Positions 38,673-49,126 of a stretch of DNA of 64,000 nt are shown in pieces; the stretch's first letter is position 1; every line of letters starts with the position of its first letter. The notes under the pieces are model-generated. The model was not told the DNA's origin. It ran no database searches and saw nothing but the letters and a program-made list of their open reading frames with translations. The translations under genes were made by a program, and so were the position numbers. This DNA is from an uncultured Candidatus Actinomarina sp. Lineage in GTDB: Bacteria > Actinomycetota > Acidimicrobiia > Actinomarinales > Actinomarinaceae. The stretch spans positions 85,705 through 149,704 of the forward strand of contig CACLXG010000003.1 of NCBI GenBank assembly GCA_902610815.1. Direction: 5' to 3'.

Positions 38673-39811
38673 AGTTTATCCCAAAGATTTTTTTCAGCTA
38701 AATCTATGATCGATGCACCCATTGCATATGCACCATCATATATGGCTTTATGGCCACCTTCAGTTAATGTGGCTGCTGCATATTCTGGTTGGTGATTAAC
38801 AGCTTCTTTTTCACCTATACCAAGCATCGGATGTATGGATGGAAAGATTTGGGATACATTTCCCATGTCAGTAGAACCTAAACCAGGTCTGGTGGCATCT
38901 TTTTGTAACATCATTTTTCTATTTACATCTTGCGCATTCTCCATAAAAAGTTTGTAAAGAGTCTCATTATTATTTATTTCTTCATATTTGTAATCAGGAG
39001 AAGAAATTTTTACTTCACATTTTGTTGAAAGTGCTGCAGCATTTACAAAATTGTAAAAATCTTGCTCTAACTGGTCTAGACCTTCTTTGTTAAGAGATCT
39101 TAGGTACCATTCTGATACTGTGTATGATGGAATAATATTGGGCTTAAAACCACCCTCTCTAATTACACCATGCATTCTGTTACTTTGAACCATTTGTTGT
39201 CTGTAAGTTGATGCACTAACAAATAGTTGAATTTGAGCATCTAGAGCATTAATACCTTTATCAGGTGCGCCAGCAGCATGAGCATCTTTACCAAAATACT
39301 CAATAGTATATTGTTGGATTGTTGTAAAAGTTGGGTTTACAACATCTTCATATCCTGGGTGTATCATCATGGAACACGAAGCATCTTCAAAGGCTCCTTC
39401 ATTAATAAGTATAATTTTTCCACCACCACCTTCTTCAGCAGGAGTTCCTAGGAGCTTTACTCTAATTCCTAGCTTTGAAGCTATATCTTTTAAACCCAAT
39501 CCAGCACCTATAGATGCTGTTGCAATAATGTTATGTCCACATGCATGGCCAATTTCAGGCAAGGCATCATATTCAACACATATGACTGTAAGAGGACCCT
39601 CTTCACCAAACGTAACGTCAAAAGCTGTTTCAAGGCCATGAGAAGGGTAATTAACAGGTTTTGAGTTGTTTTGTATATAGTCAACTAGATATTTTGATGT
39701 TTTAAATTCTTGAAATCCTAATTCTGGATTTTCGTACATCCAATCACTAACATCACACAAACTTTCAAATAAACTATCAAGGCAACTTTTGAATTCATTT
39801 TTATAGGTCAT
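38669..39811 (-). CDS. M20 family amidohydrolase/peptidase
   Basis: [72 protein letters not shown]. Confidence 0.88.
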   Translation of the reverse strand: MTYKNEFKSCLDSLFESLCDVSDWMYENPELGFQEFKTSKYLVDYIQNNSKPVNYPSHGLETAFDVTFGEEGPLTVICVEYDALPEIGHACGHNIIATASIGAGLGLKDIASKLGIRVKLLGTPAEEGGGGKIILINEGAFEDASCSMMIHPGYEDVVNPTFTTIQQYTIEYFGKDAHAAGAPDKGINALDAQIQLFVSASTYRQQMVQSNRMHGVIREGGFKPNIIPSYTVSEWYLRSLNKEGLDQLEQDFYNFVNAAALSTKCEVKISSPDYKYEEINNNETLYKLFMENAQDVNRKMMLQKDATRPGLGSTDMGNVSQIFPSIHPMLGIGEKEAVNHQPEYAAATLTEGGHKAIYDGAYAMGASIIDLAEKNLWDKL

Positions 39812-41082
39812 GAATTGATTTTACTAAAGAAATCTTTTTGGTACACACTAGAATTATTCCAAATTATCCAATCAAGACCCTTATCTTCTGCTGCTTTAAT
39901 ATTTAACCTTACATCTTCAGAGGAATGCCAAAATCCCTGAAGAAAAGGTCTTAAGTTTTTCCCTTTTACCCCTCTTAAAAGACCATCATTTAAGGCTGCT
40001 GTAACAACTTCGTATGGGAAATTGTTTGGATAACTGTATCCAAATGAGCCTTTAGAATAATGGGAAGGATAGACCATAGGAGAAATAAAATCTACAGTAT
40101 TGACAATTGTCTCTAAGTGCTGTCCTATACCGTTATCATTTTTGGCATTTAGGACATATCCAAATACATCTGCAGAAACTAGACACCCGTTGTCATGTAG
40201 TAGGTCTGTAGCATTTTGAAGAAATGAGTTAATATTTTTAGTCCTGTTTTCAAAATTACTTTCCTCATCATAAACTAAGCCCTGATAACTTGTATCAGGG
40301 TATCTTATATAATCAAATTGAATCTCATCAAAACCTAGCAAGCATGCTTCAAGAGCAACGTTTAGGATGTACTCTCTGCTCTTACTATCACTAGGATCAA
40401 GAAAGTATTGACCGTCTTGGGTGTAAGGCTTATTGGTTGAAATATCCTTGATAGTTGATTCAGGATAATTTCTAGAAAAGATGGGATCTTGAAAAGCAAC
40501 CACTCTACCAATTAAATAAATATCAAATTCTTCTTTAAAAGACTTTAAAGTTTGGGTATCGTATTTAATTCTTTTATTTTTTAATTTTTCTACCTCTGTG
40601 ATTTCACTGTCATAGAGTAAATGACCATTATCTGATTTAACATCAAGAACTATTGTGTTTACAACAGTGTTTGAGAGAATATCTTTAATTGGATTTATTT
40701 TTTCTTCTCTTAAAAAATGATAGCCACTTAGATAAATTCCTTTAATACCACCATTAGCAACACTGAATTCCTCCCACCGATTTACAGCGATATATTCATT
40801 AATGTCTTTTAAATTTTCATTTTGAATTTCTTCAAAATTATTAAATAGACTGTTGTTACTATTTGTTAAAACCTGTAACTTTGAACTAATTGATTGCTTT
40901 TGATCTTCCGAAAGAGAGATATTATTTTTCTCTTTAACATCTGTGTCCTCAAATAATTTTTCACTAATCTCAACCACTAAATCAAAATAAGTTATTCCAT
41001 CATCATTAACATTATTAATGCTTAAAGGCACTATTAAAAATGCAATAAGTAAAATTAGAAAAAATACCCTGTTCATAATCAT
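39808..41082 (-). CDS. Exported putative glycoside hydrolase (DUF4015-like)
   Basis: N-terminal hydrophobic segment; GIYLSGYHFLREEKI, IVLDVKSDNGHLLYDS, GFDEIQFDYIRYPD, SADVFGYV, FISPMVYPSHYSKGSFGYSYPNNFPYEVV. Confidence 0.78.
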   Translation of the reverse strand: MIMNRVFFLILLIAFLIVPLSINNVNDDGITYFDLVVEISEKLFEDTDVKEKNNISLSEDQKQSISSKLQVLTNSNNSLFNNFEEIQNENLKDINEYIAVNRWEEFSVANGGIKGIYLSGYHFLREEKINPIKDILSNTVVNTIVLDVKSDNGHLLYDSEITEVEKLKNKRIKYDTQTLKSFKEEFDIYLIGRVVAFQDPIFSRNYPESTIKDISTNKPYTQDGQYFLDPSDSKSREYILNVALEACLLGFDEIQFDYIRYPDTSYQGLVYDEESNFENRTKNINSFLQNATDLLHDNGCLVSADVFGYVLNAKNDNGIGQHLETIVNTVDFISPMVYPSHYSKGSFGYSYPNNFPYEVVTAALNDGLLRGVKGKNLRPFLQGFWHSSEDVRLNIKAAEDKGLDWIIWNNSSVYQKDFFSKINS

Positions 41083-41132
41083 ATTTTAGATTACTAATAC
41101 TAATCTTTCATAGCTAGTTTTATAATATCTAT

Positions 41133-41882
41133 ATGAATAATCAGAACTATTTAAAAGCAGAAAAGTTTTTCGAAATACCGGTAATGATTTCTGTCCTTAT
41201 GCTCATACCAGTATTAATTATCGAATATACGCAACAGGCTCTTAGCCCTGTAGCTTTATATTTAAACTGGGGAATTTGGATAGTTTTTTTAATGGAGTAT
41301 GTGATTTTATTTTACTTTGCAGATGATAAATTAAAGTTTGTTAAAAGTCATAAGATCGAATTGGTAATTGTTATTTTTTCATTTCCAATTGTTCCGGAGG
41401 GTTTGCAGTCTTCAGGGTTTCTGAGATTTGCAAGGCTTCCAAGATTATTAAACGCATTAAGATTTTTTAGACTTGCAGCTTTATTAGGAAAATTTGCAAC
41501 AACTGTAAAGTCAATTTTTAATTCAAAAGGTCTAAGGTTTATTGTTTATGCAACCATTGGCATTGTATTGTTCTTTGGCTTTCTCTTCTATATTTCTGAA
41601 CCAGGCGTCACATCATACAGTGACGGCCTATGGTGGGCACTTGTGACAATAACTACGGTTGGCTATGGGGACATCACCCCCCTAACAAACCTTGGCAGGA
41701 TTATCGCTAGTTCTTTGATGATTATGGGTATAGGATTTATAGCTACAATTACAGCTGCTGTTTCTTCTTACTTCATATCTAGTTTTAGTGACAAAGAGGT
41801 AACCATAAATGAATTAGGTGAAAAGTTAGATAAACTTGAAGAAGAAATAAAAAGTTTGAAAAAAGAAATAAATGATAGATAA
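41133..41882 (+). CDS. Voltage-gated potassium channel-like protein
   Basis: S4-like RFARLPRLLNALRFFRLAALL; pore TITTVGYGDITP; C-terminal coiled coil. Confidence 0.88.
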   Translation: MNNQNYLKAEKFFEIPVMISVLMLIPVLIIEYTQQALSPVALYLNWGIWIVFLMEYVILFYFADDKLKFVKSHKIELVIVIFSFPIVPEGLQSSGFLRFARLPRLLNALRFFRLAALLGKFATTVKSIFNSKGLRFIVYATIGIVLFFGFLFYISEPGVTSYSDGLWWALVTITTVGYGDITPLTNLGRIIASSLMIMGIGFIATITAAVSSYFISSFSDKEVTINELGEKLDKLEEEIKSLKKEINDR

Positions 41883-43563
41883 TAAACTGCTAGAGCTCTC
41901 TAGTGATTTTTTTCAAAACTCCCTAGCCTCATCTCCCAGCTCAGCAATCATGCGAGGATACAAAGAATATTTTGATCAAATAGAAGAGCTTACTGAGGAA
42001 ACTTTCAACAAAGAAGAACAATTAGTAAATGAATTTATATATAGATTAGACAATATAGACTTAAGCACTCTCTCGCATAGAGAACAAATAACACACGGAA
42101 TGCTTGAATTTGCTTTAAGCTCTAAGAAAGATGCACTGTTAGATAAGAGTTGGGAATTTGGTGCCGGGGTATCTGGATATACGGGATACCTGATTGATTA
42201 TAATCAGCGATTATTTATTCCCGATGTTGAGTCAGCTGACATGTTACTGAAAAGATTAGAATTATACGAAAAATTTTTTACACAGGTTGCTCAAGTTCAA
42301 AAAGATGGGCTTTTAAATAATAGAGTTGCTACAAAAAGAAACCTTTTACGAACCATTGATCAGTTAGAGAGCTATCTCAACAACCCCTTAAACAAAGACA
42401 CATTATTATTAGTTAACTTTTCAACCGACATAGGAGAATTAGAAATATCTAATTGGAAAGAAAAAGCAAAGAAAATTATTGAAACAAATGTAAGGCCTGC
42501 TGTTTTATCTTATTTAGATCAGCTAAGGAAAGAGCACCTTCCGAAAGGTCGTACAGATGAAAAGTCAGGGATTGTATGGATTGAAGGTGGGGAAGAGACT
42601 TATCTGAGGGCCTTAAGAAGATATACAGGTCATAAAGATACAACTGTTAAAGAAGTTCATAATATAGGAATTTCTGAGATAGAAAGACTAAAGACTGAGT
42701 TTTTTGAGATCGGAAAAAATGTCTTTTCGGATGCAAATTCACCCGAAGAAGTAATTCATAAAATGCAGACAGAACCAGCAATGCGGTATGAAAGCAAAGA
42801 ACAGATGCTTCAGATAGCTGAAGATACTATTGAAAGATCTTACAAGCCTCTTGACAAGTGGTTTACCATATTTCCAAAATCTCCCTGTAAAGTTTTACCT
42901 GCACCTCCTGAATCTGAGCAGCATGCTCCTCCAGCTTATTATGTAGCGCCGCTACCCGATGGTTCAAGAGATGGAACATATTTTCTTAATACTTATAAGC
43001 CTAAAACCAAAAGTATTTTTGAAGCAGAGTCTGTTGCATTTCATGAAGCTATTCCAGGTCATCATTTAGATAGAACTATTGCAGTTGAATTACAAGATGT
43101 TCCAGATTTTCAACGTTATGTAGCATCTACAGCATTTGTAGAGGGTTGGGGGCTTTATGCTGAGCAGCTTGCAAATGAAATGGGGCTTTATTCTAACGAT
43201 GTTCAGCAACTAGGAAGACTAGGAAATGATGCATGGAGAGGATGTCGACTTGTGCTTGACACAGGCATGCATGGTATGGGGTGGTCTCGAGAAAAAGCAA
43301 TAGAATTTTTTAGGGCCAATTCTCCAATAGAAGAAATTAATGCAAATATTGAAACAGACAGATACATCGCTTGGCCAGGACAAGCATGTTCATATAAAAT
43401 GGGTCAGTTAAAAATTGAAGAACTGCGAAGAAAAGCTGAAAATGAACTTGGTAAAAATTTTGATATTAGATATTTTCATGATGAAGTTTTGTGTGATGGG
43501 GGAATAACACTTCCGATCCTAGAAAATAAAATTAAGGAATTTATAAAAAAGTATAAAGATTAA
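41872..43563 (+). CDS. DUF885 family protein
   Basis: AFHEAIPGHHLDRTIAVEL, FVEGWGLYAEQLANEMGLYSNDVQQLGRL, DTGMHGMGWSREKAIEFF. Confidence 0.88.
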   Translation: MIDNKLLELSSDFFQNSLASSPSSAIMRGYKEYFDQIEELTEETFNKEEQLVNEFIYRLDNIDLSTLSHREQITHGMLEFALSSKKDALLDKSWEFGAGVSGYTGYLIDYNQRLFIPDVESADMLLKRLELYEKFFTQVAQVQKDGLLNNRVATKRNLLRTIDQLESYLNNPLNKDTLLLVNFSTDIGELEISNWKEKAKKIIETNVRPAVLSYLDQLRKEHLPKGRTDEKSGIVWIEGGEETYLRALRRYTGHKDTTVKEVHNIGISEIERLKTEFFEIGKNVFSDANSPEEVIHKMQTEPAMRYESKEQMLQIAEDTIERSYKPLDKWFTIFPKSPCKVLPAPPESEQHAPPAYYVAPLPDGSRDGTYFLNTYKPKTKSIFEAESVAFHEAIPGHHLDRTIAVELQDVPDFQRYVASTAFVEGWGLYAEQLANEMGLYSNDVQQLGRLGNDAWRGCRLVLDTGMHGMGWSREKAIEFFRANSPIEEINANIETDRYIAWPGQACSYKMGQLKIEELRRKAENELGKNFDIRYFHDEVLCDGGITLPILENKIKEFIKKYKD

Positions 43564-43580
43564 ATTTTTTTGTTTGGAAA

Positions 43581-44726
43581 TTACACAAAATAATATGTTA
43601 GTTTTCTCAAAAGCCATTCTAAAGGTCCAAACTTAAAATTATCTATTATAGGCTTTGACCAGTATATTTGCAGACCCCATACAGCAAATATGTAGATAAT
43701 TAATTGTGATCTTGAGAAAGTACCTATTTCAAATAATCCCCTCAATACGACTACACCAATAAGTGTTTGAGTTATATAGTTTGTAAAAGCCATCTTTCCA
43801 CATGCACGCAATCTTGTTGTAATGCTTTTTTTAAGTTTTATATTCATGATTGTTAGCAATCCAACATATCCAAGCACCATTGGGATTGCTGAGAGTGTAA
43901 GCCAGAGCCGACTTGTAATTGCAATTTCAGCACTATATTCAGATGAAATAAGTAAATAAATACTATAAATTGAAAAAGGCAAGCCTGTGCTAAATCCATA
44001 AAACATCAATTTTTTGTAAAAGTCTATGCCTCTAGTTCCTTGAATAATGTTTAGTCTGTACAGTAAAATTCCAACAAGCATTAAAGTCATTGCTCTATTA
44101 CTTGCATCTAAAACAAGTAAAAGACCACTTATATTTCCCCAGCTAGGTTCTTTTGGAAACCAAAACTTTCCAAAATTCAGAGAACCGCCTTCACTTGCAG
44201 CAACTACCCAGGCCTCTTCTAAAATTAAATTTCCAGAAGCATCATATAAAGAACCAATATAATTTATAAATAAAAGATCTATAAAAACTAAAAATGTGAC
44301 AAAAAATATTGTTATTTTATTATTTTGAATTTGAGAAAACAAAATTATCCAAAAAGCACAAAGAGCATATATTATGAGAATATCTCCCTCCCAAATTGAG
44401 ATATGGATAACGCCAAAAAAAAGTAATAAAAAATTTCTCCAAAAAGAAAGTAACTTTGGTCTTTTAACTTTTTGTTTTGCATTATCAAGAAAAATAATAA
44501 GGCCAACACCAAAAAGCATTGAGAATAAGCCCATCATTTTATATTCAAAAAATACTGAGGATATCACGATAACAACCCAATCTAATAAGTTTTCCGCACC
44601 ATATGTGGAATGATTAAATAGAGCTGTAATTGGTAAACCAAATGATATTACATTTATTAAAAGTATTCCAAGAAGAGCAAAACCTCGAATGAAATCAAGG
44701 TTTGCAATTCTTTTAGATGAGTCCAT
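43581..44726 (-). CDS. DUF418 family membrane protein
   Basis: SKRIANLDFIRGFALLGILLINVISFG...GKMAFTNYITQTLIG. Confidence 0.85.
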   Translation of the reverse strand: MDSSKRIANLDFIRGFALLGILLINVISFGLPITALFNHSTYGAENLLDWVVIVISSVFFEYKMMGLFSMLFGVGLIIFLDNAKQKVKRPKLLSFWRNFLLLFFGVIHISIWEGDILIIYALCAFWIILFSQIQNNKITIFFVTFLVFIDLLFINYIGSLYDASGNLILEEAWVVAASEGGSLNFGKFWFPKEPSWGNISGLLLVLDASNRAMTLMLVGILLYRLNIIQGTRGIDFYKKLMFYGFSTGLPFSIYSIYLLISSEYSAEIAITSRLWLTLSAIPMVLGYVGLLTIMNIKLKKSITTRLRACGKMAFTNYITQTLIGVVVLRGLFEIGTFSRSQLIIYIFAVWGLQIYWSKPIIDNFKFGPLEWLLRKLTYYFV

Positions 44727-44737
44727 TAATTATATTT

Positions 44738-44956
44738 TTACTCTTCTTCTTCAGTGTAACTTTTATTAAACATCCAAAGTATGGTGTAAGCTAATGCAAT
44801 CCCAAAAATGTAAAAGTTAAAATTAGGAAGTTCATTAATTTCAAGATTAAAAATACCATCGACAATAGCAATTAAAACTCTGAGTACAATTCCAGAACCA
44901 ATCAGTCTTCCAAAACTAAATTTTTTTAAAAAAGCTATTATATTACCAGTATCCAT
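44738..44956 (-). CDS. Small membrane protein, unknown
   Basis: 72 aa, two hydrophobic segments; packed between DUF418 and hspR. Confidence 0.5.
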   Translation of the reverse strand: MDTGNIIAFLKKFSFGRLIGSGIVLRVLIAIVDGIFNLEINELPNFNFYIFGIALAYTILWMFNKSYTEEEE

Positions 44957-44966
44957 TGTCTTAATT

Positions 44967-45356
44967 CTATATGTTTTTCTTTAGGGAGTTGTTTGATTTC
45001 TTAACAATTTCATTTTTATAGCTTTGGTGAATTTCTTTCTCTTTATTTTTTGAGTCTATTTTTTGATTTGAAATCTCATTTTCTAAATTAATAATTTTGT
45101 TTTGTAATTCTTCAATTTTATCTTTCATTTCATAAATAATTTTTATTCCATCTAAGTTGATTCCTCTTTGTGATAAATTTTGAATCTGAATTAATTTATC
45201 TATGTCTTCTTGAGAGTATCGCCTAGTTCCCCCTCCAGTTCTAAATGGCTTAATTAAACCTTTTTGTTCATAGGTTCTTATCGTTTGTTGATGGATACCT
45301 GAGAGGGTAGAGGCTACTGAAATAAAATATATAGCCTTGGAGTCATCACTACTCAT
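44967..45356 (-). CDS. hspR: Heat-shock repressor HspR (MerR family)
   Basis: YFISVASTLSGIHQQTIRTYEQKGLIKPFRTGGGTRRYSQEDI; follows dnaJ. Confidence 0.88.
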   Translation of the reverse strand: MSSDDSKAIYFISVASTLSGIHQQTIRTYEQKGLIKPFRTGGGTRRYSQEDIDKLIQIQNLSQRGINLDGIKIIYEMKDKIEELQNKIINLENEISNQKIDSKNKEKEIHQSYKNEIVKKSNNSLKKNI

Positions 45357-46434
45357 ATAAATAATCCCTTGGACTGTCTCCAGATTCAAATTGATCACGA
45401 TAATTTTCAAGATGCTTTTTTGCAGATCTTGATAAATTTGTAGGTGGAGATATAAATACTTTTACATATAAATCACCAGGCCTTCTACCTTGAGGGGTAA
45501 TGCCTGCACCTTTAATTTTAAAAGTTTTTCCACTAGGAGTGCCAGGAGGAATTTTAAGAGTTACTGATTTTTCAAGAGTTGGAATTTTAATACTTGAACC
45601 AAGCGCAGCCTCTGTAAAAAGTAAAGGAACTTCAAGAATGAGATCGCTATTACTTCTTTTAAAGAATTTGTGTGATTCAACAGCTACTTGAACCAACAGG
45701 TCTCCATCTGGTGCTCCTGCGTCTCCTGCGCCACCTCTTCCGCGTAACCTAATAACTGTTCCGTTATCTACTCCAGATGGAACTTTTACTTTTATAGATT
45801 CATTTTCAACCACAGCACCAGAACTCTTACAGGTTTTACATGCTTTATCAATAACATTCCCCTGACCTTTACAAGCAGAACAAGTTTGTGCAAATGAAAA
45901 GAAACCTTGATTAGAGGCAGTTTGTCCACTTCCATTGCAAATGTTGCATCTGTGAAATGCTTCACCCCTATCAGCTCCAGTTCCTTTACAGGCAGAACAT
46001 GCAACTTCTTTGCGAAGAGGTATTACAGTTTCTACCCCCTTAGCAGCTTCATCGAAAGATATGTTTATGTTTGTTTGGTAAGTTTGGCCTTTTCGCCTTC
46101 CACCAGACCCTCCAAAGCCAAAGATGTCTCCTAAATTTCCAAACAAGTCGCCAAAGTCATCTACATTAAATCCTTGACCTCCAAAGCCTCCAAAGCCTGA
46201 AGCTCCCATTGCACGTACCTGGTCGTACTCTTGTCTTTTTTTTTCATCTCCTAAAACTGAGCTTGCTTCTGAAATCTCTTTAAAATTCTTTTCTGCTTCT
46301 GTATCACCTGGGTTTAAATCTGGGTGATTTTCTCTTGCCAGTTTCTTGTAAGCTTTTTTTATATCCTCAGTACTGGCATCTTTTGAGACACCAAGTGTGG
46401 CGTAGAAATCCTTGTCTAACCAATCCCTACTCAC
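45349..46434 (-). CDS. dnaJ: Chaperone DnaJ
   Basis: J domain KDFYATLGVSKDASTEDIKKAYKKLARENHPD; four intact CxxCxGxG-type repeats. Confidence 0.96.
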   Translation of the reverse strand: MSRDWLDKDFYATLGVSKDASTEDIKKAYKKLARENHPDLNPGDTEAEKNFKEISEASSVLGDEKKRQEYDQVRAMGASGFGGFGGQGFNVDDFGDLFGNLGDIFGFGGSGGRRKGQTYQTNINISFDEAAKGVETVIPLRKEVACSACKGTGADRGEAFHRCNICNGSGQTASNQGFFSFAQTCSACKGQGNVIDKACKTCKSSGAVVENESIKVKVPSGVDNGTVIRLRGRGGAGDAGAPDGDLLVQVAVESHKFFKRSNSDLILEVPLLFTEAALGSSIKIPTLEKSVTLKIPPGTPSGKTFKIKGAGITPQGRRPGDLYVKVFISPPTNLSRSAKKHLENYRDQFESGDSPRDYLYE

Positions 46435-46927
46435 TTTTAACTTTTACCATTGCAGGGCGAATTAAATTTCCCTGAAATAAATAACCTTTTCTTAAGATTG
46501 TTTCAATCTTTTGAGAGTCCCCTTCTCCTGAATGTTCAACTGCTTCATGTATTGAAGGATCAAAATTTTCTCCAATAGTTCCAATTTCTTCAACCTGTAG
46601 ACTCTCCAAAACTGAATTTAAAAGATTGTTAAAAGTTTCAAGCTCTTTTGAAACCTCCTCTTGCTTCATAGCCATTTCAAAGTTGTCAATAAGAGGGAAA
46701 AGAGTGTTAACAAAGTATGCAACAGATGCTGTACCTATGCTTTCTTTTTCTTTTTCTGTTCTTTTTTTAAAATTATCAAATTCCGCCGCAAGCCTTAGGT
46801 AGTCATCTTTTATTTTTTCATATTGTGATAGAGGTACAGAAGTTTCTTCAATTATCTCTTCCTTATCAGAAGAATCATCAGAAGTATTGTCTACTTCTTC
46901 AATTAAAGACTCTTCTTCTTTATTCAT
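46427..46927 (-). CDS. grpE: Nucleotide exchange factor GrpE
   Basis: [19 protein letters not shown]...[11 protein letters not shown]...[16 protein letters not shown]. Confidence 0.93.
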   Translation of the reverse strand: MNKEEESLIEEVDNTSDDSSDKEEIIEETSVPLSQYEKIKDDYLRLAAEFDNFKKRTEKEKESIGTASVAYFVNTLFPLIDNFEMAMKQEEVSKELETFNNLLNSVLESLQVEEIGTIGENFDPSIHEAVEHSGEGDSQKIETILRKGYLFQGNLIRPAMVKVKSE

Positions 46928-48728
46928 CCTCTATAACTTCACCTTCAACTACGTCACCTGACTCATCTGAAGATGGATTAGCTGTATCATTTTGAGCTTC
47001 CGCATATAATTTCTCGGCAAATGATTGACTAGCTTTTGCAAGCTCATCAATACCATTTTTCAAATCATCAATTGACAAATCTTCATTTTCTAAAAGTTTT
47101 TTCAATTTATCATTTGCATCGTTGATTGCTGTTATCTCTTCTTCTGTTGCCTTGTCTTTATTATCTTCTAACATCTTTTCAGTTGACGTAACCATACCTT
47201 CAGCCATATTTCTGGTTTCAACAAGCTCTTTCTTTTTTGCATCTTCATTAGCATGTTGTTCAGCATCTTTTACCATTCTTTCAATCTCATCTTCTTCAAG
47301 TGCTGTACCGCCAGTAATTGTTATAGCTTGCTCTTTGCCTGTCCCCAGATCTTTAGCATTGACATTTACAATACCATTAGCATCAATGTCAAAAGTTACC
47401 TCTATTTGAGGCGTTCCAGCCATTGCTGCAGGTATATCTGTTAAAGTGAATCTTCCTAGAGACTTATTTCCAGATGCCATCTCTCTTTCACCTTGTAAGA
47501 TATGAATCTCAACCTGGGTTTGATTGTTTTCAGCTGTACTAAATACTTCGGACCTTTTGGTTGGGATTGTTGTATTTCTTTCAATCATTTTGGTCATGAT
47601 CCCACCTTTGGTCTCAACACCCAAAGTAAGAGGTGTGACATCTAATAAAAGTACATCTTTTACATCACCTTTTAGTACACCAGCTTGAATAGCAGCTCCA
47701 GATGCAACAACCTCATCAGGATTAACTCCTTTGTGTGGATCTTTACCTGTTAGAGACTTTACAAGCTGTTGAACTGATGGCATTCGAGTTGAACCACCAA
47801 CCAATATCACATGGTCAATGTCTGAAAATTTCATTCCAGCATCAGTTAATGCATTCTCGACGGGTTTTCTGGTTCTTTCAACCAAGTCAGCTGTAATTTT
47901 TTCAAACTCAGATCTACTTAGTTTTTCAAGTAAGTGCTGAGGCCCAGCATCGTTGGCAGTAATAAATGGCAAGTTAATTTCTGTTTCACTAGTAGATGAA
48001 AGTTCGATTTTAGCTTTTTCTGCACCTTCTTGAACTCTCTGAATTGCCATTTTATCATTTGATAAATCAATACCAGTTGATGATTTAAATTTATCAATTA
48101 ACCAATCCATCACCCTTTGATCCCAATCATCTCCACCTAGTTTTGAATCTCCTGATGTTGACTTAACTTCAAATACACCTTCAGAAATTTCTAATATAGA
48201 AACATCAAAAGTGCCGCCACCTAAATCAAATACTAGAATTTTTTGATCTTCATTGTTCTCTAGTCCATACGAAAGAGATGCAGCAGTAGGTTCGTTTATT
48301 ATTCTTAATACGTTTAATCCAGCAATTTGACCGGCTTCTTTTGTAGCTTGTCTTTCAGCATCATTAAAATAAGCTGGAACAGTAATGACTGCATCTGTAA
48401 CATCATCTCCTAAATATGATTCAGCATCTCGTTTAAGTTTTTGTAATATTCTTGCTGATATTTCTTGTGGTGTATAATCTTTGCCTTCAAAGGTTTCTTT
48501 CCAATTCGTCCCAATATGTCTTTTGATAGATCTTACTGTGTTATCCGGATTTGTTATTGCTTGTCTTTTTGCAAGCTCACCAACTAAAACTTCTTCAGAT
48601 TTAAAAGCAACAATAGAAGGTGTTGTTCTATTTCCTTCCGCATTAGCAATAACTGTTGGTTCACCACCTTCTAATACTGCTACAACACTATTGGTTGTTC
48701 CCAAGTCAATTCCTACGGCTTTTCCCAT
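46920..48728 (-). CDS. dnaK: Chaperone DnaK
   Basis: [49 protein letters not shown]. Confidence 0.98.
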   Translation of the reverse strand: MGKAVGIDLGTTNSVVAVLEGGEPTVIANAEGNRTTPSIVAFKSEEVLVGELAKRQAITNPDNTVRSIKRHIGTNWKETFEGKDYTPQEISARILQKLKRDAESYLGDDVTDAVITVPAYFNDAERQATKEAGQIAGLNVLRIINEPTAASLSYGLENNEDQKILVFDLGGGTFDVSILEISEGVFEVKSTSGDSKLGGDDWDQRVMDWLIDKFKSSTGIDLSNDKMAIQRVQEGAEKAKIELSSTSETEINLPFITANDAGPQHLLEKLSRSEFEKITADLVERTRKPVENALTDAGMKFSDIDHVILVGGSTRMPSVQQLVKSLTGKDPHKGVNPDEVVASGAAIQAGVLKGDVKDVLLLDVTPLTLGVETKGGIMTKMIERNTTIPTKRSEVFSTAENNQTQVEIHILQGEREMASGNKSLGRFTLTDIPAAMAGTPQIEVTFDIDANGIVNVNAKDLGTGKEQAITITGGTALEEDEIERMVKDAEQHANEDAKKKELVETRNMAEGMVTSTEKMLEDNKDKATEEEITAINDANDKLKKLLENEDLSIDDLKNGIDELAKASQSFAEKLYAEAQNDTANPSSDESGDVVEGEVIEDE

Positions 48729-48761
48729 TTTGAATTATCCTTTCTTAAAAATTCTTAGTTA

Positions 48762-48962
48762 TTAAACAGGCTCTTGCTCTCTTGGCAAATGCCCTCTTAC
48801 CCTTGGATAGGAGACAGGTGCGTGAAGAAAACAAAATTTCTTTTTGTTGTATACGCTTATTACTGTTTCGCAAGTATCAAATGCGCATACTCGACCTGTA
48901 GTGTATTTTTTTGATCTCCTTACACCAGGTTTAACTTGTGATGCAGTTAAAGTTCCGCTCAT
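48762..48962 (-). CDS. Stand-alone C-x4-C-x12-C-x2-H mini-protein, paralog of 23848..24042
   Basis: MSGTLTASQVKPGVRRSKKYTTGRVCAFDTCETVISVYNKKKFCFLHAPVSYPRVRGHLPREQEPV; immediately upstream of dnaK. Confidence 0.8.
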   Translation of the reverse strand: MSGTLTASQVKPGVRRSKKYTTGRVCAFDTCETVISVYNKKKFCFLHAPVSYPRVRGHLPREQEPV

Positions 48963-48999
48963 TGTTTACCATCCTTATCTATATTAATATATATATATT

Positions 49000-49021
49000 A
49001 TCTAAGTATAAATACTTAGAT
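49000..49021. promoter_or_regulatory. Perfect 10-bp-arm palindrome in the divergent region between the mini-protein and proC
   Basis: ATCTAAGTAT-AA-ATACTTAGAT, about 38 nt upstream of the minus-strand start codon. Confidence 0.45.
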
Positions 49022-49126
49022 TTGTATTAAATATAACATATTTATTATTTTAAACAAAAATATTTTTAAATTATATTATAAAAGTCTTTATTTAAACTCT
49101 TTTAACATTGCTGATATTATTGAAGA

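Noticed and set aside
48729-48770. Search for a canonical HAIR element (CTTGAGT-N7-ACTCAAG) directly upstream of dnaK
   Set aside because: None seen by eye here or in the region upstream to 49127; only a non-matching palindrome at 49000.
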